From Ketobacter alkanivorans (GTDB lineage Bacteria > Pseudomonadota > Gammaproteobacteria > Pseudomonadales > Ketobacteraceae), in the NCBI RefSeq assembly GCF_002863865.1, contig NZ_CP022684.1:1108931-1172930 (forward strand): DNA of 64,000 nt. The letters are read 5' to 3'. This document shows, piece after piece, positions 51,426-60,916 of the stretch. The notes under the pieces were generated by a model, which saw nothing but the letters and a program-made list of their open reading frames with translations, did no database searches and was not told the DNA's origin. The first letter of the stretch is position 1, and the number at the start of each line of letters is the position of its first letter. The position numbers and the translations under genes are program-made.

Positions 51426-52424
51426 ATGCCTGCACCAACGGTTGCATTTGAGCTGTATGACGCAGTGTTCCAGTATATGGAACAACTCGGACATTCCGAG
51501 CATACGCTGTGTGAGAAACTCAACGTTAAATCCAAATTCGACTACAACCACAACGGCCGAATCCCCCTTTTACTTTATGAGCAGGCATTTATTGCCGGTG
51601 AGAATCTAACCGACGATCCCGCCTTCGGCATGAGAATGGGAGGCTCAGGGTTTCCTGCTCATCTCGGGGTATTCTATTATCTGTCGATGACAGCCAAAGA
51701 CGTCAGCCAGGTAATGTGCGCCATCAGCAAGTTTTTCCCTTTAGCCTTTGATTTCATCCGACTGGATATGGAAACCAATGACAGCCACCTGAGAACCACC
51801 TTTTTTTACAACTGTCCACGCCCTCATCGTCACGTTATCGAATACATCACGGCGTATTGGTATCGAGTATCCAGCCAGATGAGTTTTAATGTCGATAACG
51901 TTCCTCGCACGCTGTATCTAAAAAATACCCAGCACTGTGAAAACCCCGTGGTACATTCCATTTTTCAGTCTACCGTCATACTGTTTGATCAAGATGAAGA
52001 TCGCTTCGATTTAAATCTCGAATGCCTGGGTTATCACTCAACTCTGACAAATGAAAAACATTTCACCTTATCTGAGAGTCGCGCGGTTAACCTGCTGATG
52101 CAACTGCGATCGCAGGATCGAATCGCCAGAGAAATCTGCAACCATGTAGCTGATATGTTGGATGCGGGCGCCCCCAGCATTGAAAACGTTGCCAGCAAAA
52201 TGAATTGTTCCGGCAGGACACTGCAACGCAGACTGGCCGAGCGTAACCTAAGCTACCAGATGCTGCTTGATTATGTGAGGAAAGACCGGGCAATCGACTT
52301 ATTATGCAAAACCACTTTGCCCATCACAAAGATCGCCATACGCACCGGGTTTGCCGATGACAGCACCTTTCATCGAGCGTTTCGGCGCTGGACTGGAATG
52401 TCCCCCGGCAGCTATCGCCACTAA
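51426..52424 (+). CDS. AraC-family transcriptional regulator
   Basis: A 332-residue regulator with an N-terminal arabinose-binding-like domain (about 20-200) of the OruR/ArgR-type group and a C-terminal AraC DNA-binding domain (about 230-330), with the two helix-turn-helix motifs ENVASKMNCSGRTLQRRL and ITKIAIRTGFADDSTFHRAF. The ATG at 51426 follows GAGGGA by seven bases. It is divergent from the tri-haem cytochrome gene across 264 bases and is the likely regulator of that cassette. The inducer is not evident. Confidence 0.88.
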   Translation: MPAPTVAFELYDAVFQYMEQLGHSEHTLCEKLNVKSKFDYNHNGRIPLLLYEQAFIAGENLTDDPAFGMRMGGSGFPAHLGVFYYLSMTAKDVSQVMCAISKFFPLAFDFIRLDMETNDSHLRTTFFYNCPRPHRHVIEYITAYWYRVSSQMSFNVDNVPRTLYLKNTQHCENPVVHSIFQSTVILFDQDEDRFDLNLECLGYHSTLTNEKHFTLSESRAVNLLMQLRSQDRIAREICNHVADMLDAGAPSIENVASKMNCSGRTLQRRLAERNLSYQMLLDYVRKDRAIDLLCKTTLPITKIAIRTGFADDSTFHRAFRRWTGMSPGSYRH

Positions 52425-52429
52425 AGGGA

Positions 52430-52867
52430 TTAGCGACTTATAGCCGCTTGATTTTTTTGAGGTGCCCAACGCAAGAACACCTGCAATTTACGGAAGACAT
52501 CTTTGCCCACCATGCCGGGTGTCACCAACAGATGGCGCGCACGGCCACCGTCAGCTTTCAGACTAAGGCGAATGAAATAACTATCAAGGTGAGACCGGCC
52601 CGATAATTGGAACGGGCCCTGCTCTTGGCTATTTCTGGTACGAATATACCATCCATCCGGCCCAAGCCAGACCCGCAGAACCGAACGATCCAACAGCAGA
52701 AGCCCCCGCTTCGCAACGGTTACACCTAAGGAGGCCACCCATAGTGGCAACAACAAAAGGAAGGCAGCGGGCAACATCCAGATCGCAACAAGAACACAAA
52801 AATGAAGCGCTAACAGCACTAAAACAAACACCGCAGAAGGTCTGAAAGTTATATCAGGTACCCACAC
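52430..52867 (-). CDS. ygfX: YgfX/CptA-like membrane protein
   Basis: A 145-residue inner-membrane protein with two hydrophobic helices at about 12-30 and 31-52 and a soluble C-terminal domain containing VWLGPDGWYIRTRN. It follows sdhE, overlapping by 14 bases, as ygfX follows ygfY/sdhE in enterobacteria. E. coli YgfX has been called a toxin (CptA) of a CptAB pair; the broader role is unsettled. The start is a GTG. Its stop is five bases from the AraC-gene end. Confidence 0.7.
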   Translation of the reverse strand: MWVPDITFRPSAVFVLVLLALHFCVLVAIWMLPAAFLLLLPLWVASLGVTVAKRGLLLLDRSVLRVWLGPDGWYIRTRNSQEQGPFQLSGRSHLDSYFIRLSLKADGGRARHLLVTPGMVGKDVFRKLQVFLRWAPQKNQAAISR

Positions 52868-53120
52868 GATTCAGCACCATGGCAACAATATGCGCCAAAT
52901 CAGGCTGCTCTGGCCTGGAGCGATGAGTGAACCACTCAAACATTTCCACATCGTGCTGATCAAGCAACTTTTCAAATAACAGCTTGTCATCTGCACTAAG
53001 CTCAGGATAGCGTTCTTCAAAGAAAGGCAGTAACAGCACCTCAACCTCTTTTATTCCCCGACGACACTGCCAGCGCAGGCGGCGCACATGTTCTTCCTGA
53101 CTCAGGTTCTGGTTAGACAT
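52854..53120 (-). CDS. sdhE: FAD assembly factor SdhE
   Basis: An 88-residue protein that promotes covalent FAD attachment to succinate dehydrogenase and fumarate reductase. The signature RRLRWQCRRGIKEVEVLLLPF contains the RRGxxE motif, and the helical fold ends with FEWFTHRSRPEQPDLAHIV. GGAG is nine bases before the ATG at 53120; the longer open frame to 53483 runs through the ygfZ promoter and is not coding. The divergent partner is ygfZ. Confidence 0.93.
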   Translation of the reverse strand: MSNQNLSQEEHVRRLRWQCRRGIKEVEVLLLPFFEERYPELSADDKLLFEKLLDQHDVEMFEWFTHRSRPEQPDLAHIVAMVLNRVGT

Positions 53121-53255
53121 AGCGATAAACTCCAATTCTGTGGCGGCATTATAAAGAATCCTTGAGTGATCACCTAATAGTGCGACGCTGACTTTTTCCA
53201 ATACTCGCCGTATGATGGCGCTTGTTACCATGCCATATCCACTTAAGGGGACTCT

Positions 53256-54230
53256 ATGTGGTCTGACCATATTACCGTCAAACAGCAAGATACGTGGGGA
53301 GCCTATATCAATGATATTGACACAGAAGCCGCCATCGTCGAACAGGGCTCCACCTATGCGGCTTTGCTCAATTGCCTGACCGTCATCGAGGTCAGCGGCG
53401 AGGAAGCCGCCACCTTCCTTCAGGGGCAACTGACCTGCGACATCAACCTGGTTAACGAGCGCCAAGCCAAATTGGGTGCCCACTGCAATCAGAAAGGTCG
53501 CGCCCAGACAACTTTTGTTTGTGGTAAACGCAATGACTCCTATTTTTTAGTACTGCCCAGCGATCAGGAAACCGCCACCACCAAAGAATTAGCCAAATAT
53601 GCCCTGTTCTCAAAAGCACAGATTTCGGTCAACCACGAGTTTCTGATAATGGGGCTGGCGGGTGCAGAATCTAAGGCGCTGGAACACACGCTGAGTGAGC
53701 GTGTTTCAGGTTTGAGCCTGATCTCGGCCCAAAACCTAACCTCATTAGCCTTGATACCCAAAACCTCCGCTCAAGCCTGTATTGACACGCTGCAGGAGCA
53801 CAAAATCAACCTGGTGGGTGACAATGGGTGGCAGCTTGGACAAATCAACGCTGGAGTCACCCACATCACTGCTGATCAGTCAGAAAAATGGATTCCCCAG
53901 GAGCTCAACTATGACCTGATAGACGGCATCAGCTTCAAAAAGGGGTGCTACAAAGGCCAGGAAATCATCGCCCGCATCCACTACCGAGGCCAAACCAAGG
54001 TGCGGACCTATGCTCTGGAAATTACCGGCAGTGAACAGGTTCGTATTGGCGACAAAATCATCAGTGAGGCGGGCCAGGGCACCATTCTTGCCGTAGCAAG
54101 AGTAAGCGAGCGCACACTGAAGGCGCTTAGCACTTTGAAAATTGAAGCATCTGAATCACAAAACCTGAAGTTAGAACAAAATGATGACTGCCAAATCCGA
54201 GTGCTTCCCCTGCCCTATGCTATAACTTAA
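53256..54230 (+). CDS. ygfZ: tRNA-modifying/Fe-S maintenance protein YgfZ
   Basis: A 324-residue folate-binding protein of the GcvT/YgfZ family, needed for normal activity of some Fe-S enzymes such as MiaB. The hallmark KKGCYKGQEIIARIHYRG is near residue 228, and the N-terminal part has FLQGQLTCDINLV. The catalytic thiol is in the CYKGQE motif. AAGGGG lies five to six bases before the ATG at 53256. It is divergent from sdhE, as in other gammaproteobacteria. Confidence 0.94.
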   Translation: MWSDHITVKQQDTWGAYINDIDTEAAIVEQGSTYAALLNCLTVIEVSGEEAATFLQGQLTCDINLVNERQAKLGAHCNQKGRAQTTFVCGKRNDSYFLVLPSDQETATTKELAKYALFSKAQISVNHEFLIMGLAGAESKALEHTLSERVSGLSLISAQNLTSLALIPKTSAQACIDTLQEHKINLVGDNGWQLGQINAGVTHITADQSEKWIPQELNYDLIDGISFKKGCYKGQEIIARIHYRGQTKVRTYALEITGSEQVRIGDKIISEAGQGTILAVARVSERTLKALSTLKIEASESQNLKLEQNDDCQIRVLPLPYAIT

Positions 54231-54278
54231 ATAGGTTTAATCGAAATCTATTCAAAAGCATAGGAAGTGGAGTTGCTG

Positions 54279-55130
54279 ATGGCGAGCATCGAAGAAGTCA
54301 CCCTGCAAGAAATCAACGAGCTTATCGACAACGACCGGCTGGTATTACCCACCCTGCCGGAGGTTGCCCTGAAAGCCAGGGAGACCGCGGAAGACCCCAA
54401 TGCCTCAGCGGGCGATTTGGCCAAGGTTATCAACAACGATGCGGCCATGACGGCTCGCATTATAAAGGTCGCCAACAGCCCTATCATGAGGGGCTCCCGC
54501 GAAATTGAAGATGTACAAATGGCCATCGCCCGGCTTGGCATCACGTGCATTTCCAACCTGGTTACCGGCCTAGCCATGGAGCAGATGTTCCAGGCAACCT
54601 CGGACCTGATTGACAAAAGCATGCGGCAATCCTGGCACCACAGCACCGAGGTAGCAGGCATCGCCAATGTGATCTGCAAGCATTACACCAAGCTCAAACC
54701 AGATCAGGCCACGCTGGCGGGCCTGGTGCATGAGATTGGAGTGCTGCCAATCCTCACCTACGCCGAGGAATCCGATAAATTGAACGACCCCATCACTCTG
54801 CAGAAAGTGATCCACTCAATCCACCCCAAGGTGGGCGTCAAAATCCTGCAGTCATGGGAGTTTCCGAAGGAGTTGATTGATGTCCCAGCTCACTACCGCA
54901 AGTTCAATCGTGACACTGGTAGCGACAAGCCCGATTACGTCGACATTGTGATGGTAGCGAATCTGCAGACTTACATGAACAAGCCGGATCACCCCTATAT
55001 CACTAAGCTGAACTGGAGCGATGTTACTGCATTCAGCCGGGTTGGACTTGACCCCAATATGGAGGATTCAGGCGAAGAAGATCTGGCGGCCGAAATGGAA
55101 GCAGCCATGGCCATGCTGCAGGCAGGATAG
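54279..55130 (+). CDS. HDOD domain protein
   Basis: A 283-residue HDOD protein. The HDOD core at about 18-220 has LPTLPEVALKARE, NNDAAMTARIIKVANSP, ARLGITCISNLV, QSWHHSTEVA and LAGLVHEIGVLPIL. HDOD proteins lack the full metal site of HD-GYP enzymes and act as signalling adaptors in two-component and cyclic-di-GMP networks. The C-terminus is acidic. The ATG at 54279 has GGAG seven bases upstream; the GTG at 54267 is not preferred. A strong terminator follows. Confidence 0.88.
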   Translation: MASIEEVTLQEINELIDNDRLVLPTLPEVALKARETAEDPNASAGDLAKVINNDAAMTARIIKVANSPIMRGSREIEDVQMAIARLGITCISNLVTGLAMEQMFQATSDLIDKSMRQSWHHSTEVAGIANVICKHYTKLKPDQATLAGLVHEIGVLPILTYAEESDKLNDPITLQKVIHSIHPKVGVKILQSWEFPKELIDVPAHYRKFNRDTGSDKPDYVDIVMVANLQTYMNKPDHPYITKLNWSDVTAFSRVGLDPNMEDSGEEDLAAEMEAAMAMLQAG

Positions 55131-55159
55131 CGAATAGCTGCTTGATGTACAGATGAATA

Positions 55160-55187
55160 ACGGGGCCTAGTTGGCCCCGTTTTTATT
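55160..55187 (+). terminator. Rho-independent terminator after the HDOD gene
   Basis: An eight-base GC-rich stem, ACGGGGCC and GGCCCCGT, closes a TAGTT loop and runs into TTTTATTT. The stop codon of the convergent mmsB gene lies inside this structure at 55167-55169. Confidence 0.88.
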
Positions 55188-56075
55188 TAAGACTTTTTTA
55201 AACCAAGTTTGGATGCTGGAAAAATCCTTTTTACCCCAACCTTGCCGACCATGCTGAGAATAAAGGCTTTTTGCCAACGTACCCATTGGTGTAGCAGACT
55301 GGCTTTTCAGTGCAGCTTGCAGAGCAAGCCCTAAATCCTTATTCATCAAGTCAACTTGAAATCCACCGTTATAGTCATTGCTGGCGGGCACCGAATCCAT
55401 TACACCGGGAAAAGGGTTGTACAACTCCAATGACCAGTTACGACCTGAGCTTTGCAACATAATATCGGACAACACTTTCGGGTCCAATCCATTGTCCACC
55501 CCCAGTTGCAGTGCCTCTGCGGTGCCTATCATATGCACTGCCAACAGCATATTGTTGCAGATTTTAGCCGTTTGACCTGCGCCGTGATCACCAGCATGGA
55601 ATACATTTTTACCCATGTTCATCAGCAGGGGCCTGGCCTGTTCAAAGGCTTGAGCCTCACCTCCCACGATAAAGGTCAGAGTTCCTGCTACAGCACCACC
55701 CACGCCTCCTGAAACCGGCGCATCCAGCGTAACTATACCTTTTTCTTTCGCAGCCAATGCTAGATTAATCGCATTTTCCGGCGCTATGGTGGAGCAATCG
55801 ATCACCAACGTACTGGCACTGATGCTTGCCAATAAACGCTCTTTGTGGATATAGAGATCCTCAACGATTTTGCCTGATGGCAACATGGATACGAGAACAT
55901 CTATATCTTTAACTACCTCCTGAGGTGAAGCCGCCGCAACCGCCCCCACCTTGACCACATTATCCACCAAGTCAGGCGATAGATCGTACACCTTCACCTG
56001 GTGGCCAGCGTTAACCAAATTAATGGCCATGGGCCCACCCATGTTTCCCACGCCAATAAAACCTACGGTTGCCAT
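55167..56075 (-). CDS. mmsB: 3-Hydroxyisobutyrate dehydrogenase
   Basis: A 302-residue beta-hydroxyacid dehydrogenase that oxidises 3-hydroxyisobutyrate to methylmalonate semialdehyde in valine breakdown. The N-terminal GFIGVGNMGGPMA binds NAD; DAPVSGGVGGAVAGTL is the substrate loop, and the catalytic Lys is in GAGQTAKICNNML. AGGAG lies eight bases before the ATG. It is the last gene of the mmsA operon. Confidence 0.94.
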   Translation of the reverse strand: MATVGFIGVGNMGGPMAINLVNAGHQVKVYDLSPDLVDNVVKVGAVAAASPQEVVKDIDVLVSMLPSGKIVEDLYIHKERLLASISASTLVIDCSTIAPENAINLALAAKEKGIVTLDAPVSGGVGGAVAGTLTFIVGGEAQAFEQARPLLMNMGKNVFHAGDHGAGQTAKICNNMLLAVHMIGTAEALQLGVDNGLDPKVLSDIMLQSSGRNWSLELYNPFPGVMDSVPASNDYNGGFQVDLMNKDLGLALQAALKSQSATPMGTLAKSLYSQHGRQGWGKKDFSSIQTWFKKVLNKNGAN

Positions 56076-56096
56076 GCTGTTTCTCCTGTTTTTTAT

Positions 56097-57215
56097 TCAG
56101 GCCAGATCGCTGAGGGGGTTATTGCCATCAGCCCACGGCGGCTGGAAATGCTGCTCTACCCATTGCGGATCAACCGCTGCTACTGATGCGTGCTGCCAAT
56201 TCGGGGCACCATCCTTATCCACTAGCAGGGCCCGCACACCTTCGGGAAAGTCAGGATGCAACGCGCATTGTAGCGACATAATTAATTCCATCTGAAACAC
56301 CTGCGGCAACGACAATTTTTTTCCTCTTTGAAGTTGCTCAAATACTAGATGTGCAGTGGTGGGGCAACCCGCTTTCAGTGTGGCAACCGCTTTCTGCAAC
56401 CACTTTTCTTCAGAGACAATAGCAGAAATCTTTTCTACCACCTGAACAGCGCTATCACCATCGGTTACTGCCTGGATAAGATCATAATGCTCACGAACAT
56501 TACCTTTAGGTAGCTGATCCAGAGCTTCATGCTGGCGTAAAACAGAGCTTACAATGGCGGCATTATCTACGGCCGAATCACTCCACACCTGCTGCTGCAG
56601 CAACTCCAGTACTGCCTGCTTTGACGCGCTGGGAACAAACCGATCTGCCATACCCACGAACAGCGCATCCGCCGCATTGAAATTGGCACCCGTAAGCCCC
56701 AAGAACAGCCCGGTTCGCCCTGGAGCGTGATTTAAAAACCATGTACCGCCCACATCGGGGTACAAGCCTATTGTGATCTCAGGCATCGCCATGCGAGAGG
56801 TTTCGGTGACCACACGATGGGAGGCCCCGGACATCAACCCGATACCACCCCCCATAATGATTCCATGTCCCCAGCAGATAATCGGTTTAGGGTAACGATG
56901 AATTCGATAGTCCAGCCGATATTCGTTCTCAAAAAATGCCTGTACAAAAGGCTGAGCCTGCTGTGGGCCTACTTCCGCAATTTTGTCACGCAAACAACGC
57001 ACATCGCCACCGGCACAGAACGCTTTCTCACCAGCACCCTGCAACCACACACACACCACACTCGCATCCCGCTCCCACTCTATCAATCTGGCATCAAGCA
57101 AAGCCACCATGTCCTGAGTCAGGGAGTTGAGTTTCTTTTCCACATTCAATGTGGCTAAACCGATACTCTTGCCATTGCCTGCCGCTAGCAATTCAAATAC
57201 AACACTGTCTGTCAC
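56097..57215 (-). CDS. 3-Hydroxyisobutyryl-CoA hydrolase
   Basis: A 372-residue crotonase-fold enzyme that releases 3-hydroxyisobutyrate from its CoA ester. KAFCAGGDVRCL near residue 67 and GHGIIMGGGIGLM, PEITIGLYPDVGGTWFL are typical; the C-terminal extension compared with enoyl-CoA hydratase (about 260 residues) supports the hydrolase. The start is GTG with GGAGG seven bases upstream, and it overlaps the acyl-CoA dehydrogenase stop by four bases. It fits between acyl-CoA dehydrogenase and mmsB in the pathway. Confidence 0.92.
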   Translation of the reverse strand: MTDSVVFELLAAGNGKSIGLATLNVEKKLNSLTQDMVALLDARLIEWERDASVVCVWLQGAGEKAFCAGGDVRCLRDKIAEVGPQQAQPFVQAFFENEYRLDYRIHRYPKPIICWGHGIIMGGGIGLMSGASHRVVTETSRMAMPEITIGLYPDVGGTWFLNHAPGRTGLFLGLTGANFNAADALFVGMADRFVPSASKQAVLELLQQQVWSDSAVDNAAIVSSVLRQHEALDQLPKGNVREHYDLIQAVTDGDSAVQVVEKISAIVSEEKWLQKAVATLKAGCPTTAHLVFEQLQRGKKLSLPQVFQMELIMSLQCALHPDFPEGVRALLVDKDGAPNWQHASVAAVDPQWVEQHFQPPWADGNNPLSDLA

Positions 57216-58372
57216 TGGATAACCTCCGTTGCACCTTCCATCAATGCTCGCCGCGCAATAATCATACGCATAACCTCATTGGTGCCTTCCAGAATTTGAT
57301 GCACGCGCGTGTCACGCACATGGCGTTCCAGCGGGTACTCTTTGATATAACCATATCCACCATGAATTTGCAGGGCATCATTACATACCGAAAAACCAAC
57401 ATCGGTGGCAAAGCGTTTGGCCATGGCCGAATACACCGTTGCTTCGGAATCATTATGATCCAGTTTAACGGCAGCCAATCGCACCATTTGCCGTGCTGCT
57501 ACCAACCGGGTAAGCATGTCGGCCAACTTGAATTGCAATCCCTGAAACTCGGCCAGAGACTGGCCAAACTGCTTCCGTTCCAACATATAACGCTGCGCTG
57601 CGTCTAGTGCCGCCTGAGCAGTGCCCAGTGAGCAGGTGGCGATATTAATGCGGCCACCATCCAACCCTTTCATGGCAAACTTAAAACCATCGCCCTCACC
57701 GCCCACGAAGTTAGCCTTCGGCACCCTCACATTATCAAAAGAAATAGTGCGCGTAGGCTGGCAGTTCCAACCCATTTTATCTTCCTTGCGCCCATAACTG
57801 ATGCCATCACTGCCAGCTTCCACCAGAAAGCAGGAAATCCCCTTGGCTCCAGGGCCACCAGTGCGCGCCATCACCACCAACACATCCGTAGAGCCAGCAC
57901 CTGATATAAAACATTTGCTGCCATTTAGCACATAGTGGTCACCATGCAGTTGGGCGCTGGTTTTAAGCGATGCGGCATCAGACCCCGCGTTAGGCTCTGT
58001 CAAACAATAGGAAGCCAGCTTCTCACCTGTGCAAAGCAAAGCCCCCCAGCGTTGCACCAATTCCTCACTGCCAAAAGTCGTAACCATCCAGGTACACATG
58101 TTATGAATGGTGATATAAGCAGCAGTAGCAGTACAACCGTATGACAGCTGTTCAAAAATAAGATGGGCATCAAGCCGCGACAGCCCCATACCACCTGCAG
58201 ATTCAGGTGCATAAATACTGCAAAAGCCCAGTTCACCCGCTTTGCGAATCACGTCAACCGGAAAGAAAGCGTCCGCATCCCATTGTGCGGCATTGGGTGT
58301 TAATTCAGTTTCGGCAAATTGCTTCGCTGCTTGCTGAAAGGCTTTCTGATCATCGTTCAGTTCAAAGTCCAT
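57212..58372 (-). CDS. Acyl-CoA dehydrogenase, probably isobutyryl-CoA specific
   Basis: A 386-residue FAD enzyme. CLTEPNAGSDAASLKT binds substrate and flavin, KCFISGAGSTDVLVV follows, and the C-terminal QIHGGYGYIKEYPLERHVRD and ILEGTNEVMRMIIARR are typical. The catalytic Glu is in the YPLERH/EGTNE region. The position between mmsA and the 3-hydroxyisobutyryl-CoA hydrolase argues for isobutyryl-CoA as the substrate. It ends overlapping the next gene by four bases and begins seven bases after the mmsA stop. Confidence 0.92.
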   Translation of the reverse strand: MDFELNDDQKAFQQAAKQFAETELTPNAAQWDADAFFPVDVIRKAGELGFCSIYAPESAGGMGLSRLDAHLIFEQLSYGCTATAAYITIHNMCTWMVTTFGSEELVQRWGALLCTGEKLASYCLTEPNAGSDAASLKTSAQLHGDHYVLNGSKCFISGAGSTDVLVVMARTGGPGAKGISCFLVEAGSDGISYGRKEDKMGWNCQPTRTISFDNVRVPKANFVGGEGDGFKFAMKGLDGGRINIATCSLGTAQAALDAAQRYMLERKQFGQSLAEFQGLQFKLADMLTRLVAARQMVRLAAVKLDHNDSEATVYSAMAKRFATDVGFSVCNDALQIHGGYGYIKEYPLERHVRDTRVHQILEGTNEVMRMIIARRALMEGATEVIQ

Positions 58373-58379
58373 AATTCAC

Positions 58380-59900
58380 TTATTTCAAATGAATGGTCAT
58401 ATTGGGGCCGCTTGCGGCTATGTCACTTTCAAACCATCTTGCAGTGATGGTTTTAGTTTCGGTATAGAAGCGAATGGCCTGCTTGCCGTAAGCGTGTTGA
58501 TCGCCATAGAACGACGCCTTCCAGCCGGTGAATGAAAAGAATGGCAGCGGCACTGGAATGGGTACATTAATGCCCACTTGGCCCACTTCGATCTCATGCT
58601 GATATTTTCGCGCGGCGGCACCGCTGGCTGTAAAAATAGACGTTCCGTTACCACAGGGATGCTCATTAATCAGCGCAATAGCCTCTTCCAGTGAATCAAC
58701 GCCGATAACGCAGAGCACTGGGCCAAACACCTCTTCGCTGTAAATGCTCATCTGCGGTGTAACATCGGCAAACAGTGTCGGGCCAACCCAGTTACCATCC
58801 GGAAAACCTTCCACCACGCAATCGCTGCCATCCAGCAGACAGGTCGCTCCCTCCTCCTTTCCTTTGGCAATCAGGCTGAGCACTCGCTGTTTCGCCTGCG
58901 GACTGATAATCGGTCCATAGGCTGCCTGTTTATCGTTCCATGCCCCTGGACGTATTCCAGCCAACGCCTCTTTTATGTCGTCTACCCAGGCTCTGGCATC
59001 ACCAACCAACACCGCTACGCTAATAGCCATACAGCGCTGTCCGGCCGCGCCGCAAGATGCGCCAACTATATTGTTTACCACCTGCTGCTTATTAGCATCG
59101 GGCATCACCACCATGTGGTTTTTGGCCCCGGCAAACGCCTGCACCCGTTTCATGTTCGCAGTACCCGTTTGATAGATGTACTGCCCTACCGGCACCGAGC
59201 CCACAAAGGAAATAGCCTTGATCTCTGGATCAGTCAGCAAGGCGTCAACCTGCTCCTTACGACCGTGAATCACCTGTAACACATCCTTCGGCGCACCCGC
59301 CTCAATAAACAGTTCCGCCAGACGCATGGGGGTCATGGGATCCTGCTCAGAAGGCTTTAAAATGAAGGCATTACCGCAGGCAATGGCCAATGGAAACATC
59401 CACAGCGGAATCATGGCCGGAAAATTAAACGGAGTGATGCCCGCACACACGCCCAGAGGCTGCGTATAAGAATAAGTATCGATCCCGTTGGCAACGTTCT
59501 CAACTGTCTCCCCCATCAACAGGCTGGGAATATTGGCTGCGTGTTCAACCACCTCAATGCCGCGCCACACATCGCCTTTGGCATCCTCAAACGTCTTTCC
59601 GGTTTCCTGAGCCAGGATTTCGGCCAGCTCATCGTGATGCTCTTTCAACAGCGCCTGATACTGCAACATCACCCGCGCTCGCGCTGGCACCGGTGTATCC
59701 CGCCACACTTTGAACGCAGCCTTGGCAGACGCAATCGCCTGCTGCACCTCATCTGCGGTTGCGCAGGGCACCTGAGCGATTACCTCTTGAGTGGCTGGAT
59801 TGGTGACATCAATCCAGTCTTTGGAAGCACTGCACTGGAATTCACCGTTAATTAATTGCTGAACTTTGACTGGGGCTGAGTCTGAATTGGGATGAGTCAT
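58380..59900 (-). CDS. mmsA: Methylmalonate-semialdehyde dehydrogenase (CoA-acylating)
   Basis: A 506-residue aldehyde dehydrogenase that converts methylmalonate semialdehyde to propionyl-CoA with CoA and [18 protein letters not shown] is the Rossmann region, [12 protein letters not shown] and the catalytic Cys in [11 protein letters not shown] are present, and GCNGTSIFT-like [11 protein letters not shown] matches the class. The ATG at 59900 with AAGGA seven bases upstream is chosen; the frame extends to 59945. It heads the valine operon and is divergent from an AraC regulator. Confidence 0.94.
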   Translation of the reverse strand: MTHPNSDSAPVKVQQLINGEFQCSASKDWIDVTNPATQEVIAQVPCATADEVQQAIASAKAAFKVWRDTPVPARARVMLQYQALLKEHHDELAEILAQETGKTFEDAKGDVWRGIEVVEHAANIPSLLMGETVENVANGIDTYSYTQPLGVCAGITPFNFPAMIPLWMFPLAIACGNAFILKPSEQDPMTPMRLAELFIEAGAPKDVLQVIHGRKEQVDALLTDPEIKAISFVGSVPVGQYIYQTGTANMKRVQAFAGAKNHMVVMPDANKQQVVNNIVGASCGAAGQRCMAISVAVLVGDARAWVDDIKEALAGIRPGAWNDKQAAYGPIISPQAKQRVLSLIAKGKEEGATCLLDGSDCVVEGFPDGNWVGPTLFADVTPQMSIYSEEVFGPVLCVIGVDSLEEAIALINEHPCGNGTSIFTASGAAARKYQHEIEVGQVGINVPIPVPLPFFSFTGWKASFYGDQHAYGKQAIRFYTETKTITARWFESDIAASGPNMTIHLK

Positions 59901-60019
59901 GAATGATTCCTTAGTGCGATATTCGACATCCTGTATATGTAGCATAGCCCAGAGGCATACACCATTGAGGATTTTGCTTATAATATGGACTATATTGCGT
60001 TTAAATAAACAGGTTCACA

Positions 60020-60901
60020 ATGCCCGTATCTTCCAGCTGGCCGCTTAGCCCAGATTCTATTCGCTTCTTCGTGCCACGCTTTGCCAGCGTGCAGCTGTCT
60101 ACTAACCCATTAACTGAATCTCTGTACATCAACGGCATGGGCTTCTACCCAAACGCCGATGGCCATCACATGACCCGCTGGGAACATGATGATCACCTAT
60201 TGATGTATTGCAGTGCAGGCAAAGGCTGGGTTCAAGCCCTCAACGAAAGATTCGATGTTAACCCTGGCAGCCTGATCATGCTGCCCAGGGGAGTCGCTCA
60301 CCACTATGAATCTGATCCAAAAAACCCGTGGACCCTACGCTGGGTGCATTTTACCGGCAAGCATGCACAGGATTATATTGCGAATATGGGCCTGCCAGAA
60401 AACGGCTACGTCACAGCGATTGGCTTGCACCCCAAAATCATCAGCGATTTTGATGCGCTGTTTACTGTGCGGGAAACCGGTTACAGCATGAAAGCGCTGA
60501 TCCACGCCTCTCAAACCCTAAAGCAGAGCCTGACATACCTTGCCCTGCTGACCACCAGCCAGACCCAACAAGCACGCCAGCCAATCGACCTGGAGGCAAT
60601 ACAAACCATCATGGCGGCCAACCTGAATCAAGATTTGGAATTAGATGATCTGGCGGCGGCCGCAAACTTATCCAAATATCATTTTTCCAAACGTTACAAG
60701 GATTTAACCGGCTATTCCCCCATCCAACACTTCATTCATTTGAAAATGGAACGAGCCTGTTATTTGCTTGATATCAGCCGTCAACCCATCGCACTGGTGG
60801 CGGCTGAATTAGGCTACGAAGATCCACAATATTTTTCAAGGTTGTTCAAAAAGGTAACCGGCGTTTCGCCACGAGAGTACCGCAGCCTTGATGCCGGTTA
60901 G
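60020..60901 (+). CDS. mmsR: AraC-family regulator, probably MmsR
   Basis: A 293-residue AraC/XylS regulator. The N-terminal cupin-like domain (about 20-160) has GWVQALNERFDVNPGSLIMLPRG; the C-terminal DNA-binding domain (about 195-290) has DDLAAAANLSKYHFSKRYKD and AAELGYEDPQYFSRLFKK. The divergent location immediately upstream of mmsA and the remembered mmsR-mmsAB arrangement of Pseudomonas support the name. AGG lies seven bases before the ATG. A TATAAT at 59979-59984 could serve this gene. Confidence 0.8.
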   Translation: MPVSSSWPLSPDSIRFFVPRFASVQLSTNPLTESLYINGMGFYPNADGHHMTRWEHDDHLLMYCSAGKGWVQALNERFDVNPGSLIMLPRGVAHHYESDPKNPWTLRWVHFTGKHAQDYIANMGLPENGYVTAIGLHPKIISDFDALFTVRETGYSMKALIHASQTLKQSLTYLALLTTSQTQQARQPIDLEAIQTIMAANLNQDLELDDLAAAANLSKYHFSKRYKDLTGYSPIQHFIHLKMERACYLLDISRQPIALVAAELGYEDPQYFSRLFKKVTGVSPREYRSLDAG

Positions 60902-60916
60902 AGCCGATACGAAACG

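Noticed and set aside
51237..51551. Minus-strand frame over the AraC gene start
   Set aside because: Antisense to a clear AraC gene and spanning the divergent control region.
52430..53120. ygfX-sdhE as a CptAB toxin-antitoxin module
   Set aside because: SdhE has a well-supported role as a flavinylation factor, and the pair is part of a conserved housekeeping neighbourhood.
53121..53483. Extension of sdhE to 53483
   Set aside because: The extra frame lies antisense to ygfZ and its leader; SdhE proteins are about 85-95 residues.
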